The notes beneath the pieces were generated by a model that worked only from the letters and a program-made list of their open reading frames with translations, was not told the DNA's origin and did not search any database. This document shows positions 1 to 12,400 of a DNA stretch of 64,000 nucleotides, one piece after another. This DNA is from Nematostella vectensis (taxonomy: Eukaryota; Cnidaria; Anthozoa; Actiniaria; Edwardsiidae): the NCBI RefSeq assembly GCF_932526225.1, contig NC_064040.1:17035994-17099993 (forward strand), read 5' to 3'. Position 1 is the first letter of the stretch; every line of letters starts with the position of its first letter. Both the position numbers and the translations under genes were made by a program.

Positions 1-117
1 CGTGGGTCCGATTTGTGTGACTTTTTATTTTTATGGCCTATTAAACCCTATGCAAATAAAATGTTAACTCAGTAGCGTAATCTGCTTTAATTCTCAGTTT
101 TATTTAACTTTCTCCAG

Positions 118-272
118 GTCGTATTGACCGCAAGATTGAGTTCCCCATGCCGGATGAGAAAACCAAGCGGCGAATCTTCAATATCCACACCCAGCGTATG
201 ACCCTGGCCGAAGACGTCAACCTCGAAGAGTTCATCATGGCCAAGGACGACTTGTCAGGGGCCGACATCAAG
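118..272 (+). CDS. PSMC1: 26S proteasome regulatory ATPase Rpt2 (PSMC1), penultimate exon
   Basis: This internal exon encodes part of the AAA+ ATPase subunit Rpt2, one of six ATPases that unfold ubiquitinated substrates and open the 20S gate. An acceptor (ttctccag) ends at 117. The exon begins in phase 1 (the last two bases of a Gly codon) and reads R-I-D-R-K-I-E-F-P, then [15 protein letters not shown] and [10 protein letters not shown] before a GTAGCG donor at 273. The order and wording match the end of the AAA domain and the C-terminal helical region of Rpt2 orthologues and not the other Rpt paralogues. Earlier exons lie outside the window; 1-117 is intron. Confidence 0.95.
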
Positions 273-807
273 GTAGCGCCTAGCAAGTCTAGTGGTATCC
301 TGTAAGCAGAGCTTTCCCCTTGCGCCTTCACTACCGCCATCGCGCGCGAATAGCACTGTCGGTTGTGTGAGGGTTTCCGAAAGATTTTGCTCTTTTTAAA
401 GCGTGCGTCTCGAAGCTGTTTTCATGTTCGAGTCATAATGTGTTTTTTGTATTTAACGTAAAAAAAACTCTCTAGAGGATGGCGAGCCTTTATCTCGAAA
501 AGAGGCTCTTGGATATTGTAAATATCATCTCGCGAAGAGACCCACTTTGTGTGTTCTATTTTCGTAATCACCGAACTTCTCTTAAAAAAGTAACAACTTG
601 TACGGTATTCGTTGGGCAGTTGAGAAAGCTCCCCGAGCCTATATCTTTTGCATTTGAAGTTCGTTACATAGGGAGATGAATAAGGTTGTCTTATGGTCCC
701 TTTTTACGCTGATGATGGTGTGTACAAAACCAAAGCAGACCTAGTTCAGCTGTCTGCGATTGGAGCTCAATGTCAAAACTCTCACTTTATTCCATTTCTT
801 GTCTTAG

Positions 808-942
<135 letters not shown>

Positions 943-959
943 AACCCCTCCCTCCCCCC

Positions 960-1016
960 AAAGAGAATGTGTTGTTCCGCAAAAACGAGACCGCTCCGGA
1001 AGGACTGTACCTCTAG
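960..1016 (+). pseudogene. Tandem duplicate of the PSMC1 C-terminal codons
   Basis: Bases 886-942 of the PSMC1 terminal exon recur 74 bp downstream. The copy keeps the reading frame and the stop (TAG at 1014-1016) and still ends P-E-G-L-Y-L, but differs by Tyr-to-Phe and by Gly-Thr to Thr-Ala in the preceding residues. The pyrimidine-rich stretch before it (943-959) resembles an acceptor, but the copy is out of phase with the upstream PSMC1 exons if spliced there. It is probably transcribed as 3' UTR. It is a relic duplication, not a gene. Confidence 0.85.
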
Positions 1017-1057
1017 TACCCCCCCCTCCTCGCCGTCCCATGTCATATAGAACAAAT

Positions 1058-1075
1058 AATAAAGAGTTCAATAAA
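1058..1075 (+). promoter_or_regulatory. PSMC1: Poly(A) signals of PSMC1
   Basis: Two AATAAA hexamers, at 1058-1063 and 1070-1075, lie about 120-130 bp after the PSMC1 stop codon. They are the most likely cleavage signals. The satellite begins about 115 bp further on. Confidence 0.6.
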
Positions 1076-1189
1076 AACAATATCTGGTTGTTTGTATTAT
1101 TGGACTGTGGTTGGAGAAGATCGTTCAAGGAGATTTTTATGGGAAGGTGGAAACCCTTCCCCGCCATGTGTAGTTCGACCGGATATGCC

Positions 1190-4100
1190 TTGTAGTACCT
1201 GACACACACTTTGTAGTACCTGACGCACACTTTGTAGTACCTGACGCACACTTTGTAGTACCTGACGCACACTTTGTAATACCTGATGCACACTTTGTAA
1301 TACTTGACACACTTTGTAGTACCTGACGCACACTTTGTAGTACCTGACGCACACTTTGTAGTACCTGACGCACACTTTGTAGTACCTGACGCACACTTTG
1401 TAGTACCTGACGCACACTTTGTAGTACCTGACGCACACTTTGTAGTACCTCACGCACACTTTGTAGTACCTCACGCACACTTTGTAGTACCTGACGCACA
1501 CTTTGTAATACATGACGCACACTTTGTAATACTTGACGCACACTTTGTAATACATGACGCACACTTTGTAATACCTGACGCACACTTTGTAATACCTGAC
1601 GCACACTTTGTAATACCTGACGCACACTTTGTAATACCTGACGCACACTTTGTAATACCTGACGCACACTTTGTAGTACCTGACGCACACTTTGTAATAC
1701 ATGACGCACACTTTGTAATACCTGACGCACACTTTGTAATACTTGACACACTTTGTAGTACCTGACGCACACTTTGTAGTACCTGACGCACACTTTGTAG
1801 TACCTGACGCACACTTTGTAGTACCTGACGCACACTTTGTAGTACCTGACGCACACTTTGTAGTACCGACGCACACTTTGTAGTACCTGACGCACACTTT
1901 GTAGTACCTGACGCACACTTTGTAGTACCTGACGCACACTTTGTAGTACCTGACGCACACTTTGTAGTACCTGACGCACACTTTGTAGTACCTGACGCAC
2001 ACTTTGTAGTACCTGACGCACACTTTGTAGTACCTGACGCACACTTTGTAGTACCTGACGCACACTTTGTAGTACCTGACGCACACTTTGTAGTACCTGA
2101 CGCACACTTTGTAGTACCTGACGCACACTTTGTAGTACCTGACGCACACTTTGTAGTACCTGACGCACACTTTGTAGTACCTGACGCACACTTTGTAATA
2201 CATGACGCACACTTTGTACTAATTGACGCACACTTTGTAATACCTGACGCACACTTTGTAATACCTGACGCACACACACTATGTAGTACCTAACGCACAC
2301 TTTGTAATACATGACGCACACTTTGTAATACCTGACGCACACTTTGTAATACCTGAAGCACACTTTGTAATACTTGACGCAAACTTTGGAATACTTGACG
2401 CACTTTGTAATACCTGAAGCACACTTTGTAATACTTGACGCACACTTTGTAATACATGACGCACACTTTGTAATACCTGACACACTTTCTAATACTTGAC
2501 GCACACTTTGTAATACCTGACGCACACTTTGTAATACCTGACACACTTTGTAGTACCTGACGCACACTTTGTAATACTTGACGCACACTTTGTAGTATCT
2601 GACGCACACTTTGTAATACCTGACGCACACTTTGTAATACCTGACACACACTTTGTAATACCTGACACACACTTTGTAATACCTGACGCACACTTTGTAA
2701 TACCTGACGCACACTTTGTAATACCTGACACACACTTTGTAATACCTAACGCACACTTTGTGAAACCTGAAGCGCTCTTTGTAATACCTGAAGTACTTTG
2801 TAATACCTGACGCACACTTTATAATACCTGACAAGAACTTTGTAATACCTGACACACACTTTGTGATATGTGACTCACTTTGTAATACCTGACGCACTTT
2901 GTAATACCTGACGCACACTTTGTAGTACCTGACACACACTTTGTAGTACCTGACGCACACTTTGTAGTACCTGACGCACACTTTGTAGTACCTGACGCAC
3001 ACTTTGTAGTACCTGACGCACACTTTGTAGTACCTGACGCACACTTTGTAGTACATGTAGTACATGACGCACACTTTGTAATACATGACGCACACTTTGT
3101 AATAATTGACGCACACTTTGTAATACCTGACGCACACTTTGTAATACCTGACGCACACTTTGTAGTACCTGACGCACACTTTGTAATACATGACGCACAC
3201 TTTGTAATACCTGACGCACACTTTGTAATACCTGAAGCACACTTTGTAATACTTGACGCAAACTTTGTAATACTTGACGCAAACTTTGGAATACTTGACG
3301 CACTTTGTAATACCTGAAGCACACTTTGTAATACTTGACGCACACTTTGTAATACATGGCGCACACTTTGTAATACCTGACACACTTTCTAATACTTGAC
3401 GCACACTTTGTAATACCTGACGCACACTTTGTAATACCTGACACACTTTGTAGTACCTGACGCACACTTTGTAATACTTGACGCACACTTTGTAGTATCT
3501 GACGCACACTTTGTAATACCTGACGCACACTTTGTAATACCTGACACACACTTTGTAATACCTGACACACACTTTGTAATACCTGACGCACACTTTGTAA
3601 TACCTGACGCACACTTTGTAATACCTGACACACACTTTGTAATACCTAACGCACACTTTGTGAAACCTGAAGCGCTCTTTGTAATACCTGAAGTACTTTG
3701 TAATACCTGACGCACACTTTATAATACCTGACAAGAACTTTGTAATACCTGACACACACTTTGTGATATGTGACTCACTTTGTAATACCTGACGCACTTT
3801 GTAATACCTGACGCACACTTTGTAGTACCTGACACACACTTTGTAGTACCTGACGCACACTTTGTAGTACCTGACGCACACTTTGTAGTACCTGACGCAC
3901 ACTTTGTAGTACCTGACGCACACTTTGTAGTACCTGACGCACACTTTGTAGTACCTGACGCACACTTTGTAGTACCTGACGCACACTTTGTAATACCTGA
4001 CGCACACTTTGTAGTACATGTAGTACATGACGCACACTTTGTAATACATGACGCACACTTTGTAATAATTGACGCACACTTTGTAATACCTGACGCACAC

Positions 4101-5629
4101 TTTGTAATACCTGACGCACACTTTGTAGTACCTGACGCACACTTTGTAATACATGACGCACACTTTGTAATACCTGACGCACACTTTGTAATACCTGAAG
4201 CACACTTTGTAATACTTGACGCAAACTTTGGAAAACTTGACGCACTTTGTAATACCTGAAGCACACTTTGTAATACTTGACGCACACTTTGTAATACATG
4301 ACGCACACTTTGTAATACCTGACACACTTTCTAATACTTGACGCACACTTTGTAATACCTGACGCACACTTTGTAATACCTGACACACTTTGTAGTACCT
4401 GACGCACACTTTGTAATACTTGACGCACACTTTGTAGTATCTGACGCACACTTTGTAATACCTGACGCACACTTTGTAATACCTGACACACACTTTGTAA
4501 TACCTGACACACACTTTGTAATACCTGACGCACACTTTGTAATACCTGACGCACACTTTGTAATACCTGACACACACTTTGTAATACCTAACGCACACTT
4601 TGTGAAACCTGAAGCGCTCTTTGTAATACCTGAAGTACTTTGTAATACCTGACGCACACTTTATAATACCTGACGCACACTTTGTAATACTTGACGCACA
4701 CTTTGTAGTATCTGACGCACACTTTGTAATACCTGACGCACAATTTGTAATACCTGACACACACTTTGTAATACCTGACACACACTTTGTAATACCTGAC
4801 GCACACTTTGTAATACCTGACGCACACTTTGTAATACCTGACACACACTTTGTAGTACCTGACACACACTTTGTAATACCTGACGCACACTTTGTAATAC
4901 CTGACACACACTTTGTAATACCTGACGCACACTTTGTAATACCTGACACACACTTTGTAGTACCTGACTAACACTTTGTAGTACCTGACACACACTTTGT
5001 AGTACCTGACACACACTTTGTAGTACCTGACACACACTTTGTAATACCTGACGCACACTTTGTAGTACCTGAAGCACACTTTGTGAAACCTGAAGCGCTC
5101 TTTGTAATACCTGACGCACACTTTATAATACCTGACGCGAACTTTGTAATACCTGGCACACACTTTGTGATACCTGACTCACTTTTTAATACGTGACGCA
5201 TACCTTGTAGTACCAGTCGCACACTTTGTGATACCAGACACACACTTTGTAATACCTGGCGCACATTTTGTGATACCTAACGCACACTTTGTGAAACCTG
5301 AAGCGCTCTTTGTAATACCTGAAGTACTTTGTAATACCTGACGCACACTTTATAATACCTGACAAGAACTTTGTAATACCTGACACACACTTTGTGATAT
5401 GTGACTCACTTTGTAATACCTGAAGCACTTTGTAATACCTGACGCACACTTTGTAGTACCTGACACACACATTGTAATACCTGACGCACACTTTGTAGTA
5501 CCTGACGCACACTTTGTAATACCGACACACACTTTGTAGTACCTGACGCACACATCGTAGTACCTGAGGCATACATTGCGATACCTGACGCACACTTTGT
5601 AATACCTGACGCACACTTTGAAATACCGA
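1190..5629. repeat. 21-bp satellite array (about 210 units)
   Basis: The unit is close to tttgtagtacctgacgcacac. Variants include gtaatacc and gtaatactt, 19-bp units lacking one CA, and a few longer blocks. Because 21 is a multiple of three, several frames stay open over long distances and give spurious heptapeptide proteins. The first third is more homogeneous (gtagtacc type) and the rest is more mixed (gtaatacc type). No promoter, start context or codon constraint suggests translation. Confidence 0.97.
2461..3954. repeat. Higher-order repeat within the 21-bp satellite
   Basis: Bases 2461-3054 are repeated base for base at 3361-3954, a 900-bp offset, including the odd internal words tttctaatactt and gtgatatgtgactc. 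A third copy follows at a 942-bp offset (900 plus two units), marked by tttct at 4328, and a partial fourth copy lies near 5280-5440. This is a higher-order repeat made of about 43 monomers, recently amplified. Confidence 0.85.
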
Positions 5630-6079
5630 TTTTCAGAGCCGATTGTAGATAATTTTCTTTGAAAGCGAGAAAAGCAAAAATTCCTACAACGAATTACAGA
5701 AATGGTACCCAAAAATCCCAAGAAATCTATTGAAATCTCGGATTTCTTTTTCACACTGTTTCGGAATCTTTTTTTATTTTACTTTATCCGGTGTCGTGAA
5801 AGACATTACACACGCACAAGTAGGGGCATTACACGCACAAATTGCGCCAACTCTCGAGACCTTCCCTACTCAAACACGTAACAAGCATCTTTCTCGGTGA
5901 AGCGATGCATCAAAAAAAGGGTTCGACTTTGATAAAAACATGGCTTTTTAAGTTACTTGATCTCGGATTCCGAAAGGAAGATTTAAAAAAAGCGCTCTAC
6001 GGAGTCTGAAACCCTCATATCGCGATCTTGGAAAATCTTGCGTTGGCGTCTCCGTTTTCTTAGTTTCGGCTGCGCCTTA
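5630..6079. other. Non-coding spacer
   Basis: AT-rich sequence between the satellite and a small minisatellite. I see no conserved open frame, RNA gene or clear element. Confidence 0.5.
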
Positions 6080-6185
6080 GGTTTTGCAACGCCTTAGTTC
6101 TCATGGTTTGGCAACGCCTTAGTTCTCATGGTTTTGCAACGCCTTAGTTCTCATGGTTTGGCAACGCCTTAGTTCTTATGGCTCG
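6080..6185. repeat. 25-bp minisatellite (about 4 units)
   Basis: The unit is gcaacgccttagttctcatgg plus four bases, starting at 6086, 6111, 6136 and 6161. It abuts the 3' end of the GPCR relic. Confidence 0.85.
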
Positions 6186-6199
6186 GTATTGCCTCAATT

Positions 6200-6496
6200 T
6201 CAGCAGAATAGCAACTTCTTTAGTGCAGCCTTCAGGCTTTTGCTCATAGTGGCTTGTATCAGGAATCCAATAGCCGAATTCAGAAGTAGGAAGAGAAATT
6301 TGAGCTTTCCTGGTGTTTCGAAAGGAACTGTCTCGAACTTTTGCATAATGTACATCAAGACAGTGGGCAGGTAACAAAGGGCAAAGAAAGCAGTCATGAC
6401 AATCGCCAAGAAGACGACTCGGCGCTTGTTAGCCTCTTCTTCCGAGGCCTGGACATTCAGAGGAGCGTAGACCGGTGTTCGAAAAACTGTCGATTG
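6200..6496 (-). pseudogene. Class A GPCR relic: TM6-TM7 and C-tail only
   Basis: Read on the minus strand, an open frame follows a TAA at 6499-6497. It gives a basic loop ending K-R-R-V-V, then a TM6-like helix with A-L-C-Y-L-P (compare CWxP), a short extracellular loop, and a TM7-like helix L-L-L-N-S-A-I. The usual N-P-x-x-Y is replaced by G-F-L-I-Q. It ends with a helix-8-like S-L-K-A-A-L-K-K-L-L-F-C and a stop. Nothing upstream resembles TM1-TM5 in any frame. It is either the last exon of a receptor whose other exons I cannot find or, more likely, a decayed copy. Confidence 0.55.
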
Positions 6497-7354
6497 TTAT
6501 TGGCGTTGAGGTGCCTCCTGGTGCTGCTTACTGCGCTATTATCAAATCACCCTTCCCATGTTGAAACCATCTTTGCTTGAAGGTGATGGTGCTACGTGGG
6601 ATTGGTGAAGAATACCCGGGTAAATCGGAGCTGAAAATGGAGTCTTTTGCTCATTAAGGAACTCTCCACAAAATGTCTCAGTGAGAGCCAGTTGGGCGAG
6701 TCGTCTTAAGCTAAATGCTTTTAAGTCCCATCTTGAGGGCAACTTACACCAAGGTACTTTGAAAGTTACCCCTTCATTGGGACCAAGGGTGGTTTTCTTC
6801 CTACTGCGTGAAGAACTTTTTAAAATATACACTTTTTAAAGCATGTGTCGCTCGCAATATAGGGCGTCGATATCCATGACGGGTTAGGAAGCTCTAAATA
6901 AGACAAAAATAGCTTTCGAGTTGTGGAAGTATATTGGATGTCCCATGCTTTAAGAGGGAAAGATGTCTGGTGAGATCCCACTGGCTAATGGACCATCTTG
7001 AGAGAAGAACTCCCTAACTCTCCGCTAAGAGAAGAACTCTCGAAATCTCGCGGTTCTAGGTACAGTAGAATCTTAATGATATGCTCAGGAGGAAAATAAA
7101 ATCGAGGCATCGTTAGATGGAAAGTCATCTTTATTCTCCAGGTTCTAATGCAGTGGTTGCCCTTTAGATTCGAATTAAAACCTGCAATAATAATCTTGAT
7201 ATCAAATGGGGATATTTTTTGCTTTGAGCCTACGATGACAAGCTGCTTATACTTTTAGCCCAGTTTCACTGCCGCTGTGCAAAGAATATCGCGTACTCTA
7301 ATTAGTCAATGGGCGCTACATGCTTTCACAGAAAACGAGACGCGTCAAGAGTCT
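6497..7354. other. Non-coding spacer
   Basis: No supported gene. A minus-strand open frame at 6542-6832 has no recognisable motif. Confidence 0.4.
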
Positions 7355-7629
7355 CCATCGTGATATCGTTATATTTCCGCTGGAGACAGACACCATCGTG
7401 ATATCGTCATATTTCCGCTGGAGACAGACGCCATCGTGATATCGTCATATTCCCGCTGGAGACAGACGCCATCGTGATATCGTCATATTCCCGCTGGAGA
7501 CAGACGCCATCGTGATATCGTCATATTCCCGCTGGAGACAGACGCCATCGTGATATCGTCATATTTTCGCTGGAGACAGACACACTCCTGATATCGTCAT
7601 ATTCCCGCTGGAGACAGACGCCATCGTGA
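7355..7629. repeat. 38-bp minisatellite (about 7 units)
   Basis: The unit contains catcgtgatatcgtcatatt and cgctggagacagacgc. Units differ by one or two bases (ccc/tcc/ttt; catcgt/cactcc). Confidence 0.9.
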
Positions 7630-7919
7630 GCTGTGCTTTAATGGCAAACACTTGTCTTTTACAAAAACGATAGATAGAAATCTATCACTTGATTTCTGTT
7701 ATTAAAAAGGTCTCTAACTTTAAATCAATTTTACAATAATTCACAAGTCCATATATCATCTAATCTACAAATTACTTAAAGTTTATTTCTTATTTATTCA
7801 CACGCGTAAAGTATCCATCGACTGTAGGTACTGAAATCACGAACATCGTTTGGTAGACGTTTCCGGTTTGCTATTTCCGGCCGGAATGGCGAGTGGCTTA
7901 TGTTTGCGCTGTGGTACTG

Positions 7920-8123
7920 TAGCTCTCAGCTCGTCCGTCTTTGTAGAGGAATCCGGCCTAAAAAGGGCAATAGGAAAAACTGATGTTTTAATTGGTACCA
8001 GATAACTAAATATAAATAAGTAGCTCTCAGCTCGTCCGTCTTTGTAGAGGAATCCGGCCTAAAAAGGGCAATAGAAAAACCTGATGTTTTTTTAATTGGT
8101 ACCAGATAACTAAATATAAATAA
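7920..8123. repeat. 102-bp tandem duplication
   Basis: Two head-to-tail copies begin agctctcagctcgtccgtct and end taactaaatataaataag. They differ by a few bases and a T-run, so the duplication is recent. Confidence 0.9.
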
Positions 8124-9206
8124 GTTATATGGAAAAGATGCATGCGACATTAATGTTGCGTGACGGTTGTTGTGTGCTGATTGTGTGGTCTCGTCCCCAC
8201 GCTCCCGTACTCACGCTCTCGCCCTGGCTCCGCGAGGACCTGGGCCCGCGAGGATGAGTCGTGGAAAGCCATTTGAATGCTGTCAATCACGGGTATACTT
8301 ACCGAGTCTCCGTCGGTGCCAGCTTGATCTCTGTTTCGTCTTCGCTTTACCTGCGGCGGAAACACACACATGACTTGCAGAGTCCTGAAGGAGGAATTGG
8401 TCACAATCCAGGTTCCCCCTTTCCCCCTGCTTTGGGGCTATACACCCCCTAATTTTGGGGCTATATATCCCTACACCTCCCCCCCCCCAAAAAAAAAAAA
8501 ATGTTGAACAACAATACAAAATAGGTTCACTCAAAAAAGGTTCTAGTGTTGCTTTCAACTCGATTCCTCTGGAAGTCTTACTTAACAATCCCTCGAGTTT
8601 CAGTCGGGTAGCCTGTATAAAGCTCCCCATTTTATTTTTTCGGAAATAGGTATTCCTATGGCGTTCGGGAAGAGATAGGGAGGCTGGGTCGGGCGAGTGC
8701 ATTTCGCCTAGCGTTCACTTGTGCGCCTGTGTACAGTAACTGTCATTTGGGGAAACCCGATAAAGACCTCTGGATCTTTCGTGTTTTCGCAGATAAATGT
8801 TTTCTCCCGTCTTTTGATCTCTTTAGACGTTCCATTAATCAACGAAAGCCAAGAGAAAAGACACTCACATGTTCTAAAAATCACGTGTTCCCTTTTAAGA
8901 TATCAGAAGCTTGAATACGGATGAATTAAGAATACCGTTGAACGGGCCGTATGATTCTATTTGTACTTATCTTTACAAAATAAAGATGTCACGTCAGCGA
9001 AAAAATTCAATTAGTTTGTTGGTAAACTTTGTTTTTTCATGGACATTAATATCTTATTGACACGGTTTGCTTGGGCCATACGATATCGTCTATCGTCCAT
9101 CGCCTATGGCCCGCAGGCTTCATTCTTGGGCCGTTATAACACTGGAAAATGCTTCCCGAAGTTCTCGTATGGCCCACGCACACGTTCAATAAGAGGTATG
9201 TACGCC
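8124..9206. other. Non-coding 3' flank of the inhibitor gene
   Basis: Contains C-run/A-run tracts near 8478-8502 and an imperfect hairpin whose arms gggccatacga (9073-9083) and tcgtatggccc (9165-9175) are perfect complements, perhaps a small MITE. No gene is supported. Confidence 0.4.
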
Positions 9207-9416
9207 TTAAGTAACACCCACCACGACAACGACGATAGCAACTACAACCACGGCAAGAGCGACGAACACGCAGATCAAAGCAATCGTGGTGGAGCTCATT
9301 CCCTTGCTGCTCACGGCTTTAGAATCTGAGGAGTACTGGGCCGAGGCTTGGACCTCTTGAGGACTGGTGACGAACGTCATGCCGCCGTAACTCACAACGA
9401 TGTCGTTTTGACGAAC
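9207..9416 (-). CDS. Inhibitor gene, last exon: end of SEA-like domain, TM helix, stop
   Basis: After acceptor ctacag the exon reads V-R-Q-N-D-I-V-V-S-Y-G-G, a Ser/Ala-rich stalk, then a hydrophobic stretch T-I-A-L-I-C-V-F-V-A-L-A followed by a run of V/A/I, and ends G-V-T-stop. The transmembrane helix therefore runs almost to the C-terminus, leaving no basic stop-transfer tail, which is unusual for a type I protein. GPI attachment is an alternative, since a C-terminal hydrophobic tail after small residues (S-S-K-G-M-S-S) fits a GPI signal too. Confidence 0.88.
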   Translation of the reverse strand, partial: VRQNDIVVSYGGMTFVTSPQEVQASAQYSSDSKAVSSKGMSSTTIALICVFVALAVVVVAIVVVVVGVT

Positions 9417-12400
9417 CTGTAGAAACAAAATATTTTTTATCTTTTTCAAGGGGAATCTTTTATCAAAAGGTAAAACTTATTGTTTCGGTCCAAAAGCTGA
9501 TCCGGGGGAAGAATGCTGTTTTCTTTCAGTCCCATAATTGGGGCGCGCGGCGCGCCCGTTTTTACCCGCCATTTTAATCACGTGTTAAATTGCTTGCTTA
9601 CCTTGTTGTAGATGTCTTGCTCGAAAGTGCTCAAGTCTTGTCCGTCTTTAGCTGCCACAACATTGAACTCTACTACAATGCTGCCACTCTTGACCTGAAA
9701 CAGAAATACATCAAGCAAATACATAGCATATTCATAGGGGTGAAATATCAACATTTGACAATTCAACTTCTTATATTTGAAAGCCTTGTGTCTTCCCCTT
9801 TTATAAGAGACTGACAGACTTCCCTTGACACCCCTCTCAACGCACGCAAACCTCTCAATCCGAAAAGCGAAAAACAAATATTTCAACGCGGGCTACCTGA
9901 CAGAATGGCAAAAATGACTTGGACCCCAAATCTCAAAAAAAGGCTAGAAAAGCCCTTTCTTTTCTTTGTCCGATGCGAGGCGTGCGGCGGAGACTACGTC
10001 ACCACCTTAATGCCCTGGAAAATAGGTACTTACCGATAATTCCTGGATTTGCTCTGCCTTGATGCTTAAGTACTTGCAGATATGCGTCTTCAACACCCTG
10101 CAGATAACAACAGACTTTATCATACTTGATAACCTTACTTTGAAATAATCCAAAAAAATCTCAAAATAGTTCACTCTTCAAAGTGAAATAATCCCAGACA
10201 TCTACAAACATTCCCAAATAACGGAATAACACCAAATAAGAGCTATCTAGAAGCCAACGTAGGCACAGTCAAGTCACCATTTTTACTGTCTAACCCTTAA
10301 AGTATACTTCTTACTCAAACCTTTTCCATAAACAGATAAATTAATCCCTCCTTCTAAAAAGACACGAGGTAAATAATATCTTTTGAGTCCTTTCAAAAGA
10401 GTCTAACTTACGCGCTAAAGTCTTTCACGCTGTCTTTGACGTCGTCAAAATTGTTCTTGAACCTCAACGTCACATGTACGTGTCTGTAAGCCAGAAAACA
10501 CAGGCACTATTAAATCATGCATTGGCATATTGCTCTCCCATATTTCACTCCAATGCCATATTGCTCTCTCATATATACATCGGCGATTACTTTCTGAGCA
10601 TATACGCAAGGCAAATAAATAAATAGATGTTTACAATAGAACCCGCAAACTCGAGCTCTGTTGGCCCCGTCAACTCGATTAGTTCCCGTTTCCACTGATC
10701 GCATTTAACCCTGGCAACTCGAATAAGCTATTTCCCGATAATTTAAAAACCGGAAAACTCTTCTCCCTTCAGAGTTCGATTTAGCGGGGTTCTACTGTAT
10801 TTGGTTATTGGCACTAACAACATAGTATAACTTACTTGATTTCTGGCACTACATCAGCGAAGGAAATAAAATGAAAGATATAATGGTTAGTAAGAGTTAA
10901 GTCCCAAAAATAAGCAAAAAATCTTATTATGAAAGAGGTATCACGTGGCACGTACTTCTCTCGCGAAGGCACTTGGGCTGTCCTCTTGCTCTGGTCCCAG
11001 GCCACTCGCGGCCATCAGGGGACGAGCACCAGCAGTACCCCTCGTGGCACTGGACCAGAGTGTACGTGCCGTCTGCGTTACAGGACGGATGATAAGCCCC
11101 GAGTAGCCCCCCCTCAGTAGCTTCTAGCTTCTTCCTCTGACACTCCGTCATACCTTCAATGTGGAGAATGTGAGATATGTCTGTTACTTGTTTACCCCTC
11201 TCCACAAAAAAAACGCCCATATTACCGCCAAATCAAACTCTGTCGTGGAAATTCGTTTCCCCGTGCAATCAGTTTCCTCCGATACTTTTTGCGTTTGCGT
11301 TTACTAGCACTTTATGCTACGTACAATCAATACAACTCTCAACGATCAACGTTTTACAAACAATTAAATTCAATCCAATCCAATCCAATCAACTAAACTA
11401 TACAATGTTCTCCCTATTTATACCCCAATTTTACGCCCTTACGATCAATGGATAATACAGCACTCTCTTTCATCTACCCACAAACGGATATTTACTAAAT
11501 AGTTTACATTCATTTCTTACTACGATTCATCGTGCTATTCACGTTCACAAGATTAAATTACTACTTAATTTCCATATAAGATAGGACAATAACACCCAAT
11601 AATAACATACGTAATTTCCCTCACGCTATCTTGCGTCACGTAAAATAACATACGTACTTTCCCTCACGCTATCTTGCGTCACGTAAAACTAATAAACTCT
11701 TAATCCCCGACAGCCTCCACTGGTATTTCGAAATCTATTTGAATATAGTTATCGAAAAAGTATAAACGCCTTCAAATAAGAACCGTTACAGAATAAACGC
11801 CGTAAATAAAGAAATTCAATATGGTTAAAATACGCGTAGCATTACTTTCCAGTAACCCTACTTACAGTCCACCGCTGACCCATCGTAGTCGTAGTGCTTG
11901 GGTCTACACGTGCCGCAAGCGCCCATCGGTGCCACGCATCGAGCACGTGGGTTACGCGTGCAGTTGGTGTTCGCGCACAATGAGGACTCGCACAGCCTGA
12001 ACCTTTTGCTGTTAGACGGGCACGTGGGGCCGGACGTCTTGGTGGCGTTACCTGTGGTTTAAAGTCCAGGGTAAACTGGGGCGAGCACCAAGGTATTTTT
12101 TTTCAAATCGGAAAATGGATAAAATAGAAAGTATCATAAATGCTCGTTTTAGGTGAACAGGCGCTTATTGATAATTGTCGTTGCTATTATTCAAGTATAG
12201 AATTCAAAACACAAAAAATTCTCGTTCATCAAACAGTAAGAAATTAGCGTGCATAGCAAGCGTTCCTGTGTATTGTGAGCACACAAAAAACAGAAACCGA
12301 CGAGAAGTTCAATGAGCAAGATTTTCGTCAAGATTTTCTTTGCGCTCATAACGAACAGAAATGCTTGCTTCGCAGGCTAGTAAGGAATTATTACAAGAAC

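Noticed and set aside
943-959. Alternative last exon of PSMC1 using the duplicated tail
   Set aside because: Splicing at the only nearby AG (962-963) leaves the copy out of frame with the upstream exon.
1137-4949. A 1270-codon minus-strand open frame of heptapeptide repeats (R-Y-Y-K-V-C-V type)
   Set aside because: It is the 21-bp satellite read in a stop-free frame; several other frames are equally open and the reading switches frame at each length variant.
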